Numbered from the stretch's first letter, positions 1-9,290 are shown. The stretch is 64,000 nt of DNA from Chromatocurvus sp964613795 (GCA_964613795.1 CAZTJR010000002.1:62001-126000), one strand, 5' to 3'. Notes: generated from the sequence alone by a model not told the origin. Numbers and translations are program-made.

Positions 1-240
1 CGCAGTGGCGACATCCTCGGGCCGGAGCACCGGGTTCCCGTTGCCACTGCACTGAAGGCCATGACCCTGTGGCCGGCCTGGCAACATTTTGAAGAGAGTG
101 AAAAAGGCAGCATCGAGCCGGGCAAACTGGCGGATTTGGTGATTCTGTCAGCCAATCCGCTGACTGTGCCCGAGGATACACTGGATGACCTGGTGGTAGA
201 GCAGACCATCAAGGAAGGACGGGTTGTGTACAGGCGCTGA
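1..240 (+). CDS. Amidohydrolase family protein, C-terminal fragment (5' end outside window)
   Basis: The frame is open from the first base and ends at a TGA at 238-240, giving the last 79 residues of a larger protein. The tail GSIEPGKLADLVILSANPL is the characteristic C-terminal strand of the composite beta-sandwich in metal-dependent amidohydrolases, especially the YtcJ/amidohydrolase-3 group. The metal-binding HxH and catalytic regions lie upstream, outside the window, so the substrate cannot be inferred. A second YtcJ-like gene occurs at 18823-20499. The family call is firm; the subfamily is not. Confidence 0.8.
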   Translation, partial: RSGDILGPEHRVPVATALKAMTLWPAWQHFEESEKGSIEPGKLADLVILSANPLTVPEDTLDDLVVEQTIKEGRVVYRR

Positions 241-304
241 CGGCAACGCCCGATGCGAGTAGGCTGGCACAAGAGCGACGCTAAAACGACACAGGACGCA
301 ACCT

Positions 305-457
305 ATGAACATCCACCTCGCACTGACACCGCTGATTTCCCTCACCGCCGGCATTCTCATTTTCATATTCCCACGCCTGCTGTCCAGGATTGTCGCAATC
401 TATTTGATTGCCGTTGGCCTTATCGGGCTTTTCGGTGCCGGCAGCTGGCATGTCTGA
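305..457 (+). CDS. DUF3096 family small membrane protein
   Basis: This is a 50-residue protein starting at ATG 305, preceded by an AGGA-type ribosome site, and ending at TGA 455-457. It consists almost entirely of two hydrophobic segments: residues 5-22 with the LTPLISLTAGILIFIFP signature and residues 28-46 with VAIYLIAVGLIGLFG. A short basic turn (PRLLSR) joins them. That pattern is typical of DUF3096 proteins, which are tiny inner-membrane proteins of unknown function. It stands alone between the amidohydrolase and the UspA gene. The family match is from recall of the motif. Confidence 0.75.
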   Translation: MNIHLALTPLISLTAGILIFIFPRLLSRIVAIYLIAVGLIGLFGAGSWHV

Positions 458-507
458 TAGGACTCTGCCGGGAACTCTGCGTTTCGCCATGCACTGCGCG
501 GAGCGGC

Positions 508-530
508 GGTTTTTCTTGTAGTGAAAAACC
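508..530 (+). terminator. Weak hairpin downstream of the DUF3096 gene
   Basis: GGTTTTTC at 508-515 pairs with GAAAAACC at 523-530 around a 7-base loop. The hairpin lies about 50 bases after the DUF3096 stop and before the UspA gene. The stem is AT-rich and no T run follows, so a terminator role is only possible. Confidence 0.25.
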
Positions 531-634
531 CCGGTTGCTAGTGTGGTCACTATTGAAGTCATTGCCGCTGCGCTTGTCATGCCTCGCATAGGCGAGATCA
601 CCGTACAAGAGCCCCTGTGGAGGAAACGGCCAAC

Positions 635-1549
635 ATGATCCAGTTTCGCAAAGTGCTGGTTGCTGTCGACATCGATTATCAGTCAGACACCATCGCCGAT
701 ACCGGTGCCGTCGCAGTTCACGAGGGGCTGACCACGGCCAGGCGCGACAACGCCGGGATAACGTTCATGCACGTCATCAATGCGCCGGGAAACACCCAGA
801 CCTCTGGCGCCCCCGACACAAGCACCGCCGCGGGCAAACAGCACCTGGCCGCATTGAAGATTCTTGAGAAACTGCAGGCCGATGCCGGCGGCGATCTGCA
901 TGTCCAGACTGCCATTCGCTTCGGCGAACATTGGCGGGAAATCCTGCACGCCGTCGTAAAGGAAAATTATGACCTGGTGATGATTGGCACCCGCAAGCGC
1001 AGTCTCGCCGGACGTTTACTGTTTGGCAGTACCGGCAACAAACTTCTGCGCCTGTGCCCATGCCCGGTGTGGGTCGTGAAGGACGAGCCTCGCCCTGAGC
1101 GTCCCAGCGTGCTCGTCGCGCACGACCTCACACCGGTGGGCGAAGGGGCGCTCTCGATAGCGGCGGCACTGAAGCAACAATTCGATGGTGCTGACGTGAG
1201 AGTGCTTCACGTCGTCGAACATCCCGAGGCAGCACACTTTCTCGATACCGTGGCGCATGATGAACGCCAGCGACGTCTTGATGACGCAAAAGCGACAATC
1301 GAAGCACAGTGTCGAGCCCTGCTGCCGGACGGCACCTGGGCTGTCACCATCACCGATGGCAACGCCTACGCGAGAATCCTGGAGCACCTGGAAAATCAAC
1401 CGGTGGACCTGCTCGTTATAGGCACTGTTGCACGCCAGGGTATCAAGGGGCTGCTCACCGGCAACACGGCCGAGAACGTATTACCCTGGGCCAACTGCTC
1501 CGTCATTGCCATCAAGCCTCCGGGATTCACACCACCCGTCGAAGCATAG
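635..1549 (+). CDS. Universal stress protein, tandem UspA domains
   Basis: The 304-residue product contains two UspA domains, roughly residues 1-145 and 155-300. Each has the ATP-binding loop G-x2-(G/R)-x9-G-(S/N): GTRKRSLAGRLLFGST in the first and GTVARQGIKGLLTGNT in the second. That suggests a nucleotide-binding tandem Usp. The ATG at 635 is preferred over an in-frame GTG at 617 because GGAGGA at 619-624 is well placed for it. The next gene is an SLC4-type transporter 87 bases downstream. Bacterial Usp proteins are often encoded beside ion transporters that they modulate, so a regulatory link is plausible but unproven. Confidence 0.88.
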   Translation: MIQFRKVLVAVDIDYQSDTIADTGAVAVHEGLTTARRDNAGITFMHVINAPGNTQTSGAPDTSTAAGKQHLAALKILEKLQADAGGDLHVQTAIRFGEHWREILHAVVKENYDLVMIGTRKRSLAGRLLFGSTGNKLLRLCPCPVWVVKDEPRPERPSVLVAHDLTPVGEGALSIAAALKQQFDGADVRVLHVVEHPEAAHFLDTVAHDERQRRLDDAKATIEAQCRALLPDGTWAVTITDGNAYARILEHLENQPVDLLVIGTVARQGIKGLLTGNTAENVLPWANCSVIAIKPPGFTPPVEA

Positions 1550-1559
1550 CCGCCAACAG

Positions 1560-1617
1560 ACATCCCGCGACGCGAGGCGCACCCACTGACATCCCGCGAC
1601 GCGAGGCGCACCCACTG
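1560..1617. repeat. Perfect 29-bp tandem duplication
   Basis: Bases 1560-1588 and 1589-1617 are identical 29-base copies in direct head-to-tail orientation. Each begins ACATCCCGCGACG and ends CACCCACTG. They fill the gap between the UspA gene (stop at 1549) and the transporter start at 1637, so the copy number sets the leader length of the transporter gene. It looks like a recent slippage or unequal-exchange event. Confidence 0.95.
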
Positions 1618-1636
1618 ACAACGAAACGAGAGCCTG

Positions 1637-3202
1637 ATGAGAAAAACGGATAGCAGCGATCCCCTGGCGTATACCGGTCGTCTTTTTGGCGGATTCCAGA
1701 ACGACCTCAGGCGCCGACTGCCCTTTTACATCAGCGATTTTCGCGATGGTCTCAGTAGCAAGGTGGTCGCCTCCACGGTATTCCTGTTTTTTGCCTGTCT
1801 GGCAAACGCCGTGGCCTTCGGCGCTCTCACCAGCATCATGACCGGCGGTGAAATCGGCACGGTCGAAATGATAGTGGCAACCGCGCTTGGCGGCATTCTG
1901 TTCGCGTTATTTGCCGGACAACCGCTGACCATTCTGGGCGGTACGGGACCGATCGTTATCTTCACGGGTCTGCTGTACGGGTTGAGTCAGCAGATGAATC
2001 TGCCGTTCCTGTCAGTGTATGCCTGGGTCGGCCTCTGGGCCGGTCTGTTCATGCTGATTCTCGCCTTTACCGATGCCAGTGCACTCATGCGACTGTTCAC
2101 GCGCTTCACCGACGAGATATTTGCCGCCCTGGTCGCGGTGATTTTTATTTACGAAGCCGTGAACTCCCTGCTAGCACCCTTTATGGAAACGCCGCGGGAT
2201 AATTCGAAAGCGCTGATGACCCTGGTGCTGTCGCTCGGGACCTACATGCTGGCGCGAAGCCTGAAGATGGTGCTGCAGACACCCTATCTGCAGCGCAAGG
2301 CACGCGAGTTCATCTCGGATTTCGGACCCGCCATCGCCATCGCCGTCATGACCACCTTCGCGCTGCTGATGCCTGAAATCGAAGTGGAACGCGCGGCGGT
2401 CCCTGAAACCTTTGCCACTACCACGGGAAGACCGTGGCTGGTTGATCTGTTTGCGCTACCCACGTGGGCAATCCTCGCAGCGGCGGGCCCGGCACTGCTG
2501 GTGACCGTTCTGCTCTTCCTTGACCAGAACATCACGGCACGACTGGTCAACAGCCCGCTGCATTCACTGCGCAAGGGCTGCGGCTACAATCTCGATCTGG
2601 CGGTGGTCGGCGTGATCACCGCCGTTTGCTCGATTTTCGCCCTGCCGTGGATCGTCGCTGCCACGGTGCACTCCCTGAACCATGTCAAAAGCCTCGCGAC
2701 AACCGAGACTGTGAGTCTGGGCTCAAGCACGAGCGAAAAGATCATCTCGGTAGGGGAAAACCGCGTTTCTCCCCTGCTAATTCACCTCTTGCTGGCTGCT
2801 TCAATATTCATGCTGCCGGTCATCAGGCTGATCCCAATGGAGGTTCTCTTCGGACTCTTCCTGTACATGGGCTTCAGCACCCTGAGCGGGACCGAATTTT
2901 TTGAGCGCATACGACTCTGGGCGACCGACAGAAAGCTGTATCCACAGACTCATTATGTGCGCAAAGTCCCGCGCAAGGTCATCCACCTGTTCACCTTGAT
3001 ACAGTTGGTGGCGCTTATTGCACTCTGGATACTGAAGAGCAGTCCCGCGGGTATATTGTTCCCGCTACTCATTGCGATGCTCGTACCGCTGCGCTTCCTC
3101 ATGAACCGCTGGTTTGCCGAGGAGCATCTGGACGTGCTCGACGCGGAAGAAGCCAACGATGAACACATGGACGACGACGCGATGGGGGATTTCAGGCCCT
3201 GA
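1637..3202 (+). CDS. SLC4-like (bicarbonate transporter family) membrane protein
   Basis: The 521-residue polytopic protein has a soluble N-terminus with LFGGFQNDLRRRLPFYISDF, then about a dozen membrane segments. QPLTILGGTGPIVIFTGLLY (residues about 95-114) matches the transmembrane-3 region of the HCO3-/anion-exchanger fold (PF00955). FLDQNITARLVN (about 295-306) matches its conserved region near TM8-9. It lacks the large cytosolic domain of animal SLC4 proteins, as bacterial relatives do. Substrate is inferred only from the family: bicarbonate, borate or another anion. The acidic C-terminal tail is cytoplasmic. It follows the UspA gene in the same direction and probably shares its transcript. 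Confidence 0.8.
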   Translation: MRKTDSSDPLAYTGRLFGGFQNDLRRRLPFYISDFRDGLSSKVVASTVFLFFACLANAVAFGALTSIMTGGEIGTVEMIVATALGGILFALFAGQPLTILGGTGPIVIFTGLLYGLSQQMNLPFLSVYAWVGLWAGLFMLILAFTDASALMRLFTRFTDEIFAALVAVIFIYEAVNSLLAPFMETPRDNSKALMTLVLSLGTYMLARSLKMVLQTPYLQRKAREFISDFGPAIAIAVMTTFALLMPEIEVERAAVPETFATTTGRPWLVDLFALPTWAILAAAGPALLVTVLLFLDQNITARLVNSPLHSLRKGCGYNLDLAVVGVITAVCSIFALPWIVAATVHSLNHVKSLATTETVSLGSSTSEKIISVGENRVSPLLIHLLLAASIFMLPVIRLIPMEVLFGLFLYMGFSTLSGTEFFERIRLWATDRKLYPQTHYVRKVPRKVIHLFTLIQLVALIALWILKSSPAGILFPLLIAMLVPLRFLMNRWFAEEHLDVLDAEEANDEHMDDDAMGDFRP

Positions 3203-3292
3203 CCGCTGACGTTCCTGACCCGACCGGTGTTTGACCAAGGCTCGAAACGTCACCGCTATCGTGATATGGATTAACATCGGGAGGAAATGACA

Positions 3293-5512
3293 ATGTGCCG
3301 AACAGCATGGGTAATACCTTTGATCATTGTTCTGGGCGCAATTAGCGCCTGCGACCATGAGAACGATAATACAGAGCCGATGACTGCGCCCGCCGGCACA
3401 TCGACGCCCGAACAGACCAGTCATCGGACGGGGGATGATGTGACTATCGGCGATGCGGATATCGGCGGTATGGTAACCGGACCCGCCGGTCCCGAAGCCG
3501 GTGTCTGGGTCATCGCGGAAACCAACGACCTGCCAACACGCTTCGCACGCATCGTGGTGACCGATGCTGCAGGGCGCTTTCTGGTGCCTGATCTGCCCGA
3601 CGCCAGCTACCGGGTCTGGGTACGGGGCTACGGTCTGGTGGATTCCGACAAGATTACGGCGACGCCCGGCAGACAGCTCGCGCTTGAGGCACGCCCCGCT
3701 CCCAGTCCAGCCGCCGCCGCAGAGTACTACCCCGCCGGCTACTGGTATTCGCTGCTGGAGCTGCCGGCCAGGAGCGACTTCCCGGGTACCGGGCCTCAGG
3801 GCAATGGCATTTCTGCATCGATCACGCATTACGAAGACTGGGTGCGACGAATCGGCAACAACAGCTGCCTGGCCTGCCATCAGCTCGGCAGCAAGGCCAC
3901 ACGCGAGATCCCGGAGCTGTTCAGCGCCGGTCGCAGCAGTGTAGCAGCCTGGCGCCAGCGCGTGCAGGCCGGGCAGGCAGGTCATGGCATGCTGAACATT
4001 CTCGCCGGCATGGGAATGGAGCGCGCGTTGAATCTCTATGCCGACTGGACCGATCGCATCGCCGGGGGCGAGCTGCCGCCAATGCCGCCGCGTCCAGAAG
4101 GGCTTGAACGCAACGTGGTCATCACGCAGTGGGACTGGGCAGACCCCAGAGCCTACCTGCACGATCTGGTCTCGACCGATCGCCGCGATCCCACGGTCAA
4201 CGCGGACGGCAGGCTGTATGGGGTGCTGGAGAACAGTGCGGATTATATGCCGGTGCTCGATCCCGTAACGCACAAGGTGTCAGAGGTGCCGATTTCCCTG
4301 CTGGCCGACTCGGGCTATGATCCCGATCCTGCACCGGTGGCCGGCCCTTCGGTGTTCTGGGGGAAGGAACAGATCTGGGACAGCGCGACCACGGCTCACA
4401 ACCCGATGATGGATGCCAACGGTCGGGTCTGGGTGACAGCGCGCGTTCGCGACCCCGAGAACAACCCTGAGTTCTGTCGCGAGGGCTCCGACCATCCCGC
4501 GGCACGGGCATTTCCGACGGAGCGCGCTTACCGGCATCTTGGCGTTTATGAACCCGCGACTGATACCTATACCCCGATCGACACCTGCTTCAGCACCCAC
4601 CACCTGATGTTTGCCGAGGATGCGCAGAACACCCTGTGGACCAGCGGCGGTCGCGACGTGGTGGGCTGGCTTGACGTCGAGCAGTACCTCGAGACGGGAG
4701 ATGCCGCCGCCTCACAGGGCTGGACACCGACCATACTCGATACCAACGGCAATGGCCGCCGGGATGAAGGCTATGTGGAGCCGGGCGAACCTGCGGACGA
4801 CAGCAGGGATACGCGTATTCAGGCGGGCTACTACGGTGTTGCTCCGGCGCCAGATGGCTCCGTCTGGGGCTCAACCCTTGGCTATCCCGGTGGCCTGGTC
4901 AGGCTGGAGCTAGGGGATGATCCGATCAACACCGCGCTGGCAGAATATTTCGAGCCGCCCCTGGACGAGCACGGCAACGCCATTGAGGGCTTTTCTCCCC
5001 GCGGTATGGATATCGACCGCAATGGCGTGGCGTGGGCGGCGATGGCAAGTGGCCACATGGCGAGCTTTGACCGACGACTGTGCGAAGGTCCCCTGAACGG
5101 CCCGACAGCGACCGGGCAGCACTGTCCCGAAGGCTGGACGTTCTATACCGAGCCCCTGCCGAAGTTCCGTAACCAGCAGCACGAAGGCAGTGCAGAGGGC
5201 AGCTATTACACCTGGGTGGATCAGTTCAACAGCCTGGGCCTCGGTGCCAACACCCCGATCAATACCGGTAACCTCTCAGAGGCACTGCTGGTGCTGCATG
5301 ACGGGGAATGGGTGCGTCTGACGGTGCCCTATCCGCTCGGGTTCTATACCAAATGGATGGATGGCCGTATTGATGATCCCGATGGCGGCTGGAAGGGTCG
5401 CGGCCTGTGGGCCACCTTCAGCAGCCGGACGCCCTTCCACATGGAGACCGGGGCGGGCACAACCAGCAAGGTATATCACTTCCAGATGCGGCCCGACCCC
5501 CTGGCGCGCTGA
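3293..5512 (+). CDS. Carboxypeptidase-regulatory-like / streptogramin-lyase-like c-haem lipoprotein
   Basis: The product is about 739 residues. ATG 3293 is preferred to ATG 3287 because GGAGG at 3280-3284 is 8 bases from it. The N-terminus has a lipoprotein signal ending ISAC (Cys20). After that comes a carboxypeptidase-regulatory-like beta-sandwich (about residues 50-115, VRGYGLVDSDK), then one c-type haem motif CLACH near residue 192. The rest looks like repeated beta-propeller blades of the Vgb/streptogramin-lyase kind, with 'MDANGRVWV', 'APDGSVWG' and 'IDRNGVAWAA'. It is likely periplasmic and membrane-tethered, either an electron-transfer protein or a haem-bearing lyase/dehydrogenase. 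I do not know the substrate. Confidence 0.65.
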   Translation: MCRTAWVIPLIIVLGAISACDHENDNTEPMTAPAGTSTPEQTSHRTGDDVTIGDADIGGMVTGPAGPEAGVWVIAETNDLPTRFARIVVTDAAGRFLVPDLPDASYRVWVRGYGLVDSDKITATPGRQLALEARPAPSPAAAAEYYPAGYWYSLLELPARSDFPGTGPQGNGISASITHYEDWVRRIGNNSCLACHQLGSKATREIPELFSAGRSSVAAWRQRVQAGQAGHGMLNILAGMGMERALNLYADWTDRIAGGELPPMPPRPEGLERNVVITQWDWADPRAYLHDLVSTDRRDPTVNADGRLYGVLENSADYMPVLDPVTHKVSEVPISLLADSGYDPDPAPVAGPSVFWGKEQIWDSATTAHNPMMDANGRVWVTARVRDPENNPEFCREGSDHPAARAFPTERAYRHLGVYEPATDTYTPIDTCFSTHHLMFAEDAQNTLWTSGGRDVVGWLDVEQYLETGDAAASQGWTPTILDTNGNGRRDEGYVEPGEPADDSRDTRIQAGYYGVAPAPDGSVWGSTLGYPGGLVRLELGDDPINTALAEYFEPPLDEHGNAIEGFSPRGMDIDRNGVAWAAMASGHMASFDRRLCEGPLNGPTATGQHCPEGWTFYTEPLPKFRNQQHEGSAEGSYYTWVDQFNSLGLGANTPINTGNLSEALLVLHDGEWVRLTVPYPLGFYTKWMDGRIDDPDGGWKGRGLWATFSSRTPFHMETGAGTTSKVYHFQMRPDPLAR

Positions 5513-5516
5513 CCGC

Positions 5517-6131
5517 GTGCCGGCACTCACGCGCAAGCGACACCTGGCGGCGGTGAACGCACTCGCCGCCCGGGACCGGGACCTGGGCATTATCGTAGCG
5601 CGTCACGGGCCGCCGCCCTTTCGCGCAAGACCCGCCGGCTTCGAGACCCTGGTTCACATTATCCTGGAACAGCAGGTCTCACTGGCCTCGGCTAAGGCCA
5701 CTCTCGACAAGCTCACCATGCGCCTGCCGGAGTTCACTCCGGCGGCGTACCTTCGGCTCAAGGATGAAGCGCTGCGCAGCGCGGGCGTGAGCCGGCAGAA
5801 AGCGCGCTACACGCGTGCGGTGGCTGCCGCGATCGAAGACGGCACCTTGCCGATAGCCGGCCTTGCGCGCCGCAGTGATGCGCGGGCACGGGCCCTGCTC
5901 ACGGCCTTGCCGGGCATCGGTCACTGGACAGCCGACTGCTACCTGATGCTGGCCCTGCGACGCCCTGACCTGTGGCCCGTCGGCGACCTCGCCCTGGTAA
6001 AGGCCATACAGACCATCAAGAATCTGCCGGAGCGGCCCGACGCCATGACGCTGGATGCACTGGGCGAACGCTATCGGCCGTTTCGCAGCGTCGCAACCCA
6101 GCTTTACTGGCATGCCTATCTGAATGGCTGA
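5517..6131 (+). CDS. DNA-3-methyladenine glycosylase, AlkA/HhH-GPD family
   Basis: The 204-residue product excises alkylated purines in base-excision repair. ILEQQVSLASAKATL is the family's conserved helix. A helix-hairpin-helix follows (LTALPGIGHWTADCYLML, residues about 132-149), then the catalytic Asp in WPVGDLAL (about residue 158). GTG 5517 is chosen because it lies 4 bases after the stop of the preceding gene; an upstream extension would overlap that gene heavily. It is shorter than E. coli AlkA because it lacks the N-terminal domain. Catalytic and HhH elements are intact. Confidence 0.85.
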   Translation: MPALTRKRHLAAVNALAARDRDLGIIVARHGPPPFRARPAGFETLVHIILEQQVSLASAKATLDKLTMRLPEFTPAAYLRLKDEALRSAGVSRQKARYTRAVAAAIEDGTLPIAGLARRSDARARALLTALPGIGHWTADCYLMLALRRPDLWPVGDLALVKAIQTIKNLPERPDAMTLDALGERYRPFRSVATQLYWHAYLNG

Positions 6132-6183
6132 AGTCCGAGGCAATGACCCAATTCAAATCCCCGCCTGCGAAAAGCTCACGACC

Positions 6184-7212
6184 TTACCAGCTGTATCCCA
6201 ACGTGAAGACATACAGAACGTCTTCCTTCTCCGCTCCATCCGACGGCGTATTGTCGTAATCCACGTTGACCTGCAGACTTGAAACAAAGTTGTCGCTAAT
6301 GGGATAGCGAAGACCGGTACGAGTGCGCAGCACGAAATCATCGACGCTCTCAAGGCTGGTCAGCGTCTGCAGGCTGTGGAAAAAGCGCAGCCAGTCGAAC
6401 CAACGGTGTTCGTAATCCACACCTAGCTGCAGAGCGACAAAGTCTTCGCTGGACTGAACCTCAAACTCCTCGCGAACATAACTCAGGCCTGCCGTCGTGG
6501 AGAGACGCAGTGTACTGTCATCAAAAAACTGATAACCAAAGCCAGTACCGACAGCACTGCGAAGATCCAGTTCCTGCAGCGTGTTTCGCTTAAAACTGAG
6601 AGAGTTGTTCCAGAACAGCCGGTCACTGAAGAAGTGGTCATAGTTCCCATAGGCCGTCCAGTTGTCCACGCTAGTTACATCGTTGTCGCTGCCGCGGTTG
6701 AAATCCACCCCGGCGATGTAGCGGTCGACTTCATTTTCCAGCGTCCCTTCCGCGTCCACGTGGAAACGGGTGGTTTCGGAATTGCCGGTAGTGGCGTTGA
6801 GGCCGACATTGGACTGACCGCGCCACTGATAATCGTAGGGATCCACCAGTGTTGTGTTGATGGCCTGGATGTCGCCCAAGGCCAGCTTTTTCTGCTCCTG
6901 ACTGGCGACTTCCGCCAGCTCGACCATACCCGGCTCCGCGCTTTCCGTCGCGCTGCTGACGACACTCTCGTCAGGAAGCTGAAGTTGCAGCGGCTCATCG
7001 CTGATCAACTCCGTCACTGCTGACCAGGGCAGCGTGATTTCACCGGCATACTCGTTTTCCAGCAGCAGTTTGCCATCAACCATCCTGACAACATCTCCGG
7101 AAAAACGCTCACCGTTTGTCATGACGACGGTCGCGGCGTTGGCGCTGTCAGTGCCAGTCAGGGTGAAAAACAAAAACACTGAAGCGGATAGTAAAGCGCG
7201 TAAAGCATGCAT
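6184..7212 (-). CDS. DUF481 family outer-membrane protein
   Basis: The 342-residue protein has a cleavable signal peptide ending SANAA (about residues 1-27). A short domain follows with VVMTNGERFSGDVVRMVDGKL, which resembles a small SH3-like strand module found at the N-terminus of these proteins. From about residue 125 comes an amphipathic beta-barrel: QWRGQSNVGLNATTGNSETT opens the DUF481 barrel and alternating aromatic strands run to YVFTLGYSW. The final Trp suits insertion by the BAM complex. DUF481 proteins (E. coli YdiY type) have no settled function. It is a single gene convergent with the AlkA-type gene, with 52 bases between them. Confidence 0.82.
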   Translation of the reverse strand: MHALRALLSASVFLFFTLTGTDSANAATVVMTNGERFSGDVVRMVDGKLLLENEYAGEITLPWSAVTELISDEPLQLQLPDESVVSSATESAEPGMVELAEVASQEQKKLALGDIQAINTTLVDPYDYQWRGQSNVGLNATTGNSETTRFHVDAEGTLENEVDRYIAGVDFNRGSDNDVTSVDNWTAYGNYDHFFSDRLFWNNSLSFKRNTLQELDLRSAVGTGFGYQFFDDSTLRLSTTAGLSYVREEFEVQSSEDFVALQLGVDYEHRWFDWLRFFHSLQTLTSLESVDDFVLRTRTGLRYPISDNFVSSLQVNVDYDNTPSDGAEKEDVLYVFTLGYSW

Positions 7213-7541
7213 ATTTAGAGATTTCCCCTGTCAAAAACCGGCAATTTTAGCTGGCTACGCCGGATTTTTTCCGGCGCAATCGCAGTCGCCAATCAGTGCC
7301 GATAGCTTCCCGCGGCAATCAATCGACTCTTGCAAAGTCTCACCATCGTGCATGCCTCCTTCGTCGCGTCACGGTGGCGCCCCATCCTAAACGATCAGCC
7401 TCACAGCGGCCAAAAAAAGTTCCCGGGGCAGTCTCACCGGGCATGAGTCCTCGCTGAAAAACGCGATAGGCCTCGGCCGGACATTGCATTGCGACCGCCA
7501 CATCGGGTAAATGTAACACTGTCTTCAAGTGGAGGTGCGGC
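7213..7541. other. 329-bp divergent intergenic region with a hairpin
   Basis: The stretch separates the DUF481 gene (minus) from the DUF885 gene (plus) and must carry both promoters. A clean hairpin sits at 7258-7276: CGCCGGA pairs with TCCGGCG across a TTTTT loop, in the leader of the DUF481 gene. GTGGAGG at 7530-7536 is the ribosome site of the DUF885 gene. I see no convincing -35/-10 pair and no credible gene here. Confidence 0.5.
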
Positions 7542-9290
7542 ATGCGGCAGAAATCTTGCGGAACGGGACTGGCAATCGTGCTGCTGGCTTCAATGGCATG
7601 CCACACCGCAACCGGAGCCGAGTCTTCTGCAGAGGCAGCGTTCCGGGACATCTACGAGAGAGAGTGGCAGCAGCGCCTGACCGACCGGCTCGGTGGCGAT
7701 GGCGGCATACCCGCACATCTGCCCGACGTTGCCATCGGGGCGCAGAACGAGCGACTCGCCAACTGGCGGAGCGTGCGCGCCGCCCTCGCCGGGATCGACC
7801 CGGAAGATCTATCGCGGGCTAGCCAGATTGACTACCGCGTCTACGCGGCACAGATTAATGAGCTGATAGCCGCCCAGGAATATCGCGAATACGAAGCCCC
7901 CCTGAACTCCTCCGGCGGCTTCTGGGGGCGTCTCGCCTACGTCGCGAGAAGACCTTTCCGCAGCGAAGCGGATTACCGCAACTACCTGTCACTGATATCC
8001 GAAGTTCCGCGGTATTTTCGGCAACAGCAGGAGAACATGCGCAGCGGTCTCGCTCGCGGATTCACGCCGGCACGCGTGGCGCTGAAGGGTCGCGACCTCA
8101 CCATCAGTCGCGTGGCAGATGCCAAGGACCCGACTGACGTCGTGTTTTACCAACCCTTCGAGAAAATGCCCGGCACCATGCCGGACACCACGAAGACCGC
8201 GCTGCGGTCAGAAGCCAGACAGCTCATGACTAACACCGCCATACCTGCCTACGCTGACCTGCTCGCTTTTTTCAGGGAGGAATATGTACCCGGCGCAAGG
8301 GAGACGCTTGCAGCGTCGGCGCTGCCAGCGGGCGACGCCTACTACGCCTGGAAAATACGCCAGTACACCACGCTCGACCAGACACCGGATGAAATTCACA
8401 ACATCGGCCTGCGGGAAGTCGCGCGGATCCGCGCTCGCATGATGGAGGTGAAGGAATACGCCGGATTCGACGGGAATCTCGAGGCTTTCCTGGATTTCCT
8501 GCGCACCGATGTGCAGTTCTACGCGGCAACGCCGGGTGATTATCTCAAGGAGGCAGCCTGGGATGCCAAGCAGTTCGACGGCGTCGCCGCGGATTATTTC
8601 GGCCACCTGCCCCGGACACGCTTTAGCATCCAGGCTTTTCCTGCCGAGATCGCGCCTTTCTCTGCCGGCGCAGCCGGTGGACGCGAAACCTACTGGCTGA
8701 ACACCTACAAACTGGAGACGCGACCGCTCTACTCCCTCATGGCACTGACGCTGCACGAATCCGCGCCAGGACACTCCTTTCAGGCCTCGATAGCTGCAGA
8801 GAACGACAGTCGCCCGGACTTCCGCCGTGAGGTCTATATTTCCGCCTACGGTGAGGGCTGGGCGCTCTACTGCGAAAAGCTGGGTATCGAAATGGGCCTG
8901 TACGAGACGCCCTATGACATATTCGGAATGCTGAGCTACCAGATGTGGCGTGCGGCCCGCCTCGTTGTGGATACCGGGATACATGCCAGGGGCTGGAGCC
9001 GCGAGCGGGCGATAGAGTACCTTCAGGACAACACGGCGATCGGCGATCACGAGATCACTACCGAGGTCGACCGCTACATTACCAATCCAGGCCAGGCCGT
9101 CTCTTACTACACTGGCATGCTGGCGATTGAGGACGCCCGTGCCCTCGCAGAAGATGCCCTCGGCGAGAATTTCAATATCCGCCACTTTCACGACACGATT
9201 CTCGCCCAGGGCAGCGTACCGCTGCCAGTGCTGCAGGACCGCATCGACCAGTTCATTGCCGATGGCGGTCCCTCACCCTATGGGGAGTAA
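7542..9290 (+). CDS. DUF885 family protein, probable secreted zinc metallopeptidase
   Basis: The product has 582 residues and an N-terminal signal (LAIVLLASMACHTATGAES). The zinc motif HESAPGHSF near residue 405 is the HExxxGH signature of the DUF885 family, whose members fold like M3/M32-type helical metallopeptidases. A downstream EGWALYCEKLG (near residue 443) supplies the probable third metal ligand and is also conserved. NTYKLETRPLYSLMALTLHES is the expected lead-in. Activity is inferred to be peptidase or carboxypeptidase in the periplasm. It fits a neighbourhood rich in hydrolases and uptake systems. Confidence 0.85.
   Translation: MRQKSCGTGLAIVLLASMACHTATGAESSAEAAFRDIYEREWQQRLTDRLGGDGGIPAHLPDVAIGAQNERLANWRSVRAALAGIDPEDLSRASQIDYRVYAAQINELIAAQEYREYEAPLNSSGGFWGRLAYVARRPFRSEADYRNYLSLISEVPRYFRQQQENMRSGLARGFTPARVALKGRDLTISRVADAKDPTDVVFYQPFEKMPGTMPDTTKTALRSEARQLMTNTAIPAYADLLAFFREEYVPGARETLAASALPAGDAYYAWKIRQYTTLDQTPDEIHNIGLREVARIRARMMEVKEYAGFDGNLEAFLDFLRTDVQFYAATPGDYLKEAAWDAKQFDGVAADYFGHLPRTRFSIQAFPAEIAPFSAGAAGGRETYWLNTYKLETRPLYSLMALTLHESAPGHSFQASIAAENDSRPDFRREVYISAYGEGWALYCEKLGIEMGLYETPYDIFGMLSYQMWRAARLVVDTGIHARGWSRERAIEYLQDNTAIGDHEITTEVDRYITNPGQAVSYYTGMLAIEDARALAEDALGENFNIRHFHDTILAQGSVPLPVLQDRIDQFIADGGPSPYGE

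Noticed and set aside
3065..4273. A 402-codon minus-strand frame across the end of the transporter and the start of the lipoprotein gene
   Set aside because: It spans two real plus-strand genes with matching domains and ribosome sites; the product is low in hydrophobic periodicity and unlike any family.
5361..5516. Extension of the AlkA-type gene upstream into the lipoprotein gene
   Set aside because: It would add 52 residues of Pro/Arg-rich sequence read out of frame with the lipoprotein end. GTG 5517 fits the family start.
7340..7651. A 103-codon minus-strand frame in the DUF481-DUF885 gap
   Set aside because: No family motif, Arg-rich tail, no ribosome site, and it overlaps the start of the DUF885 gene. 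A decayed gene cannot be excluded but nothing supports it.
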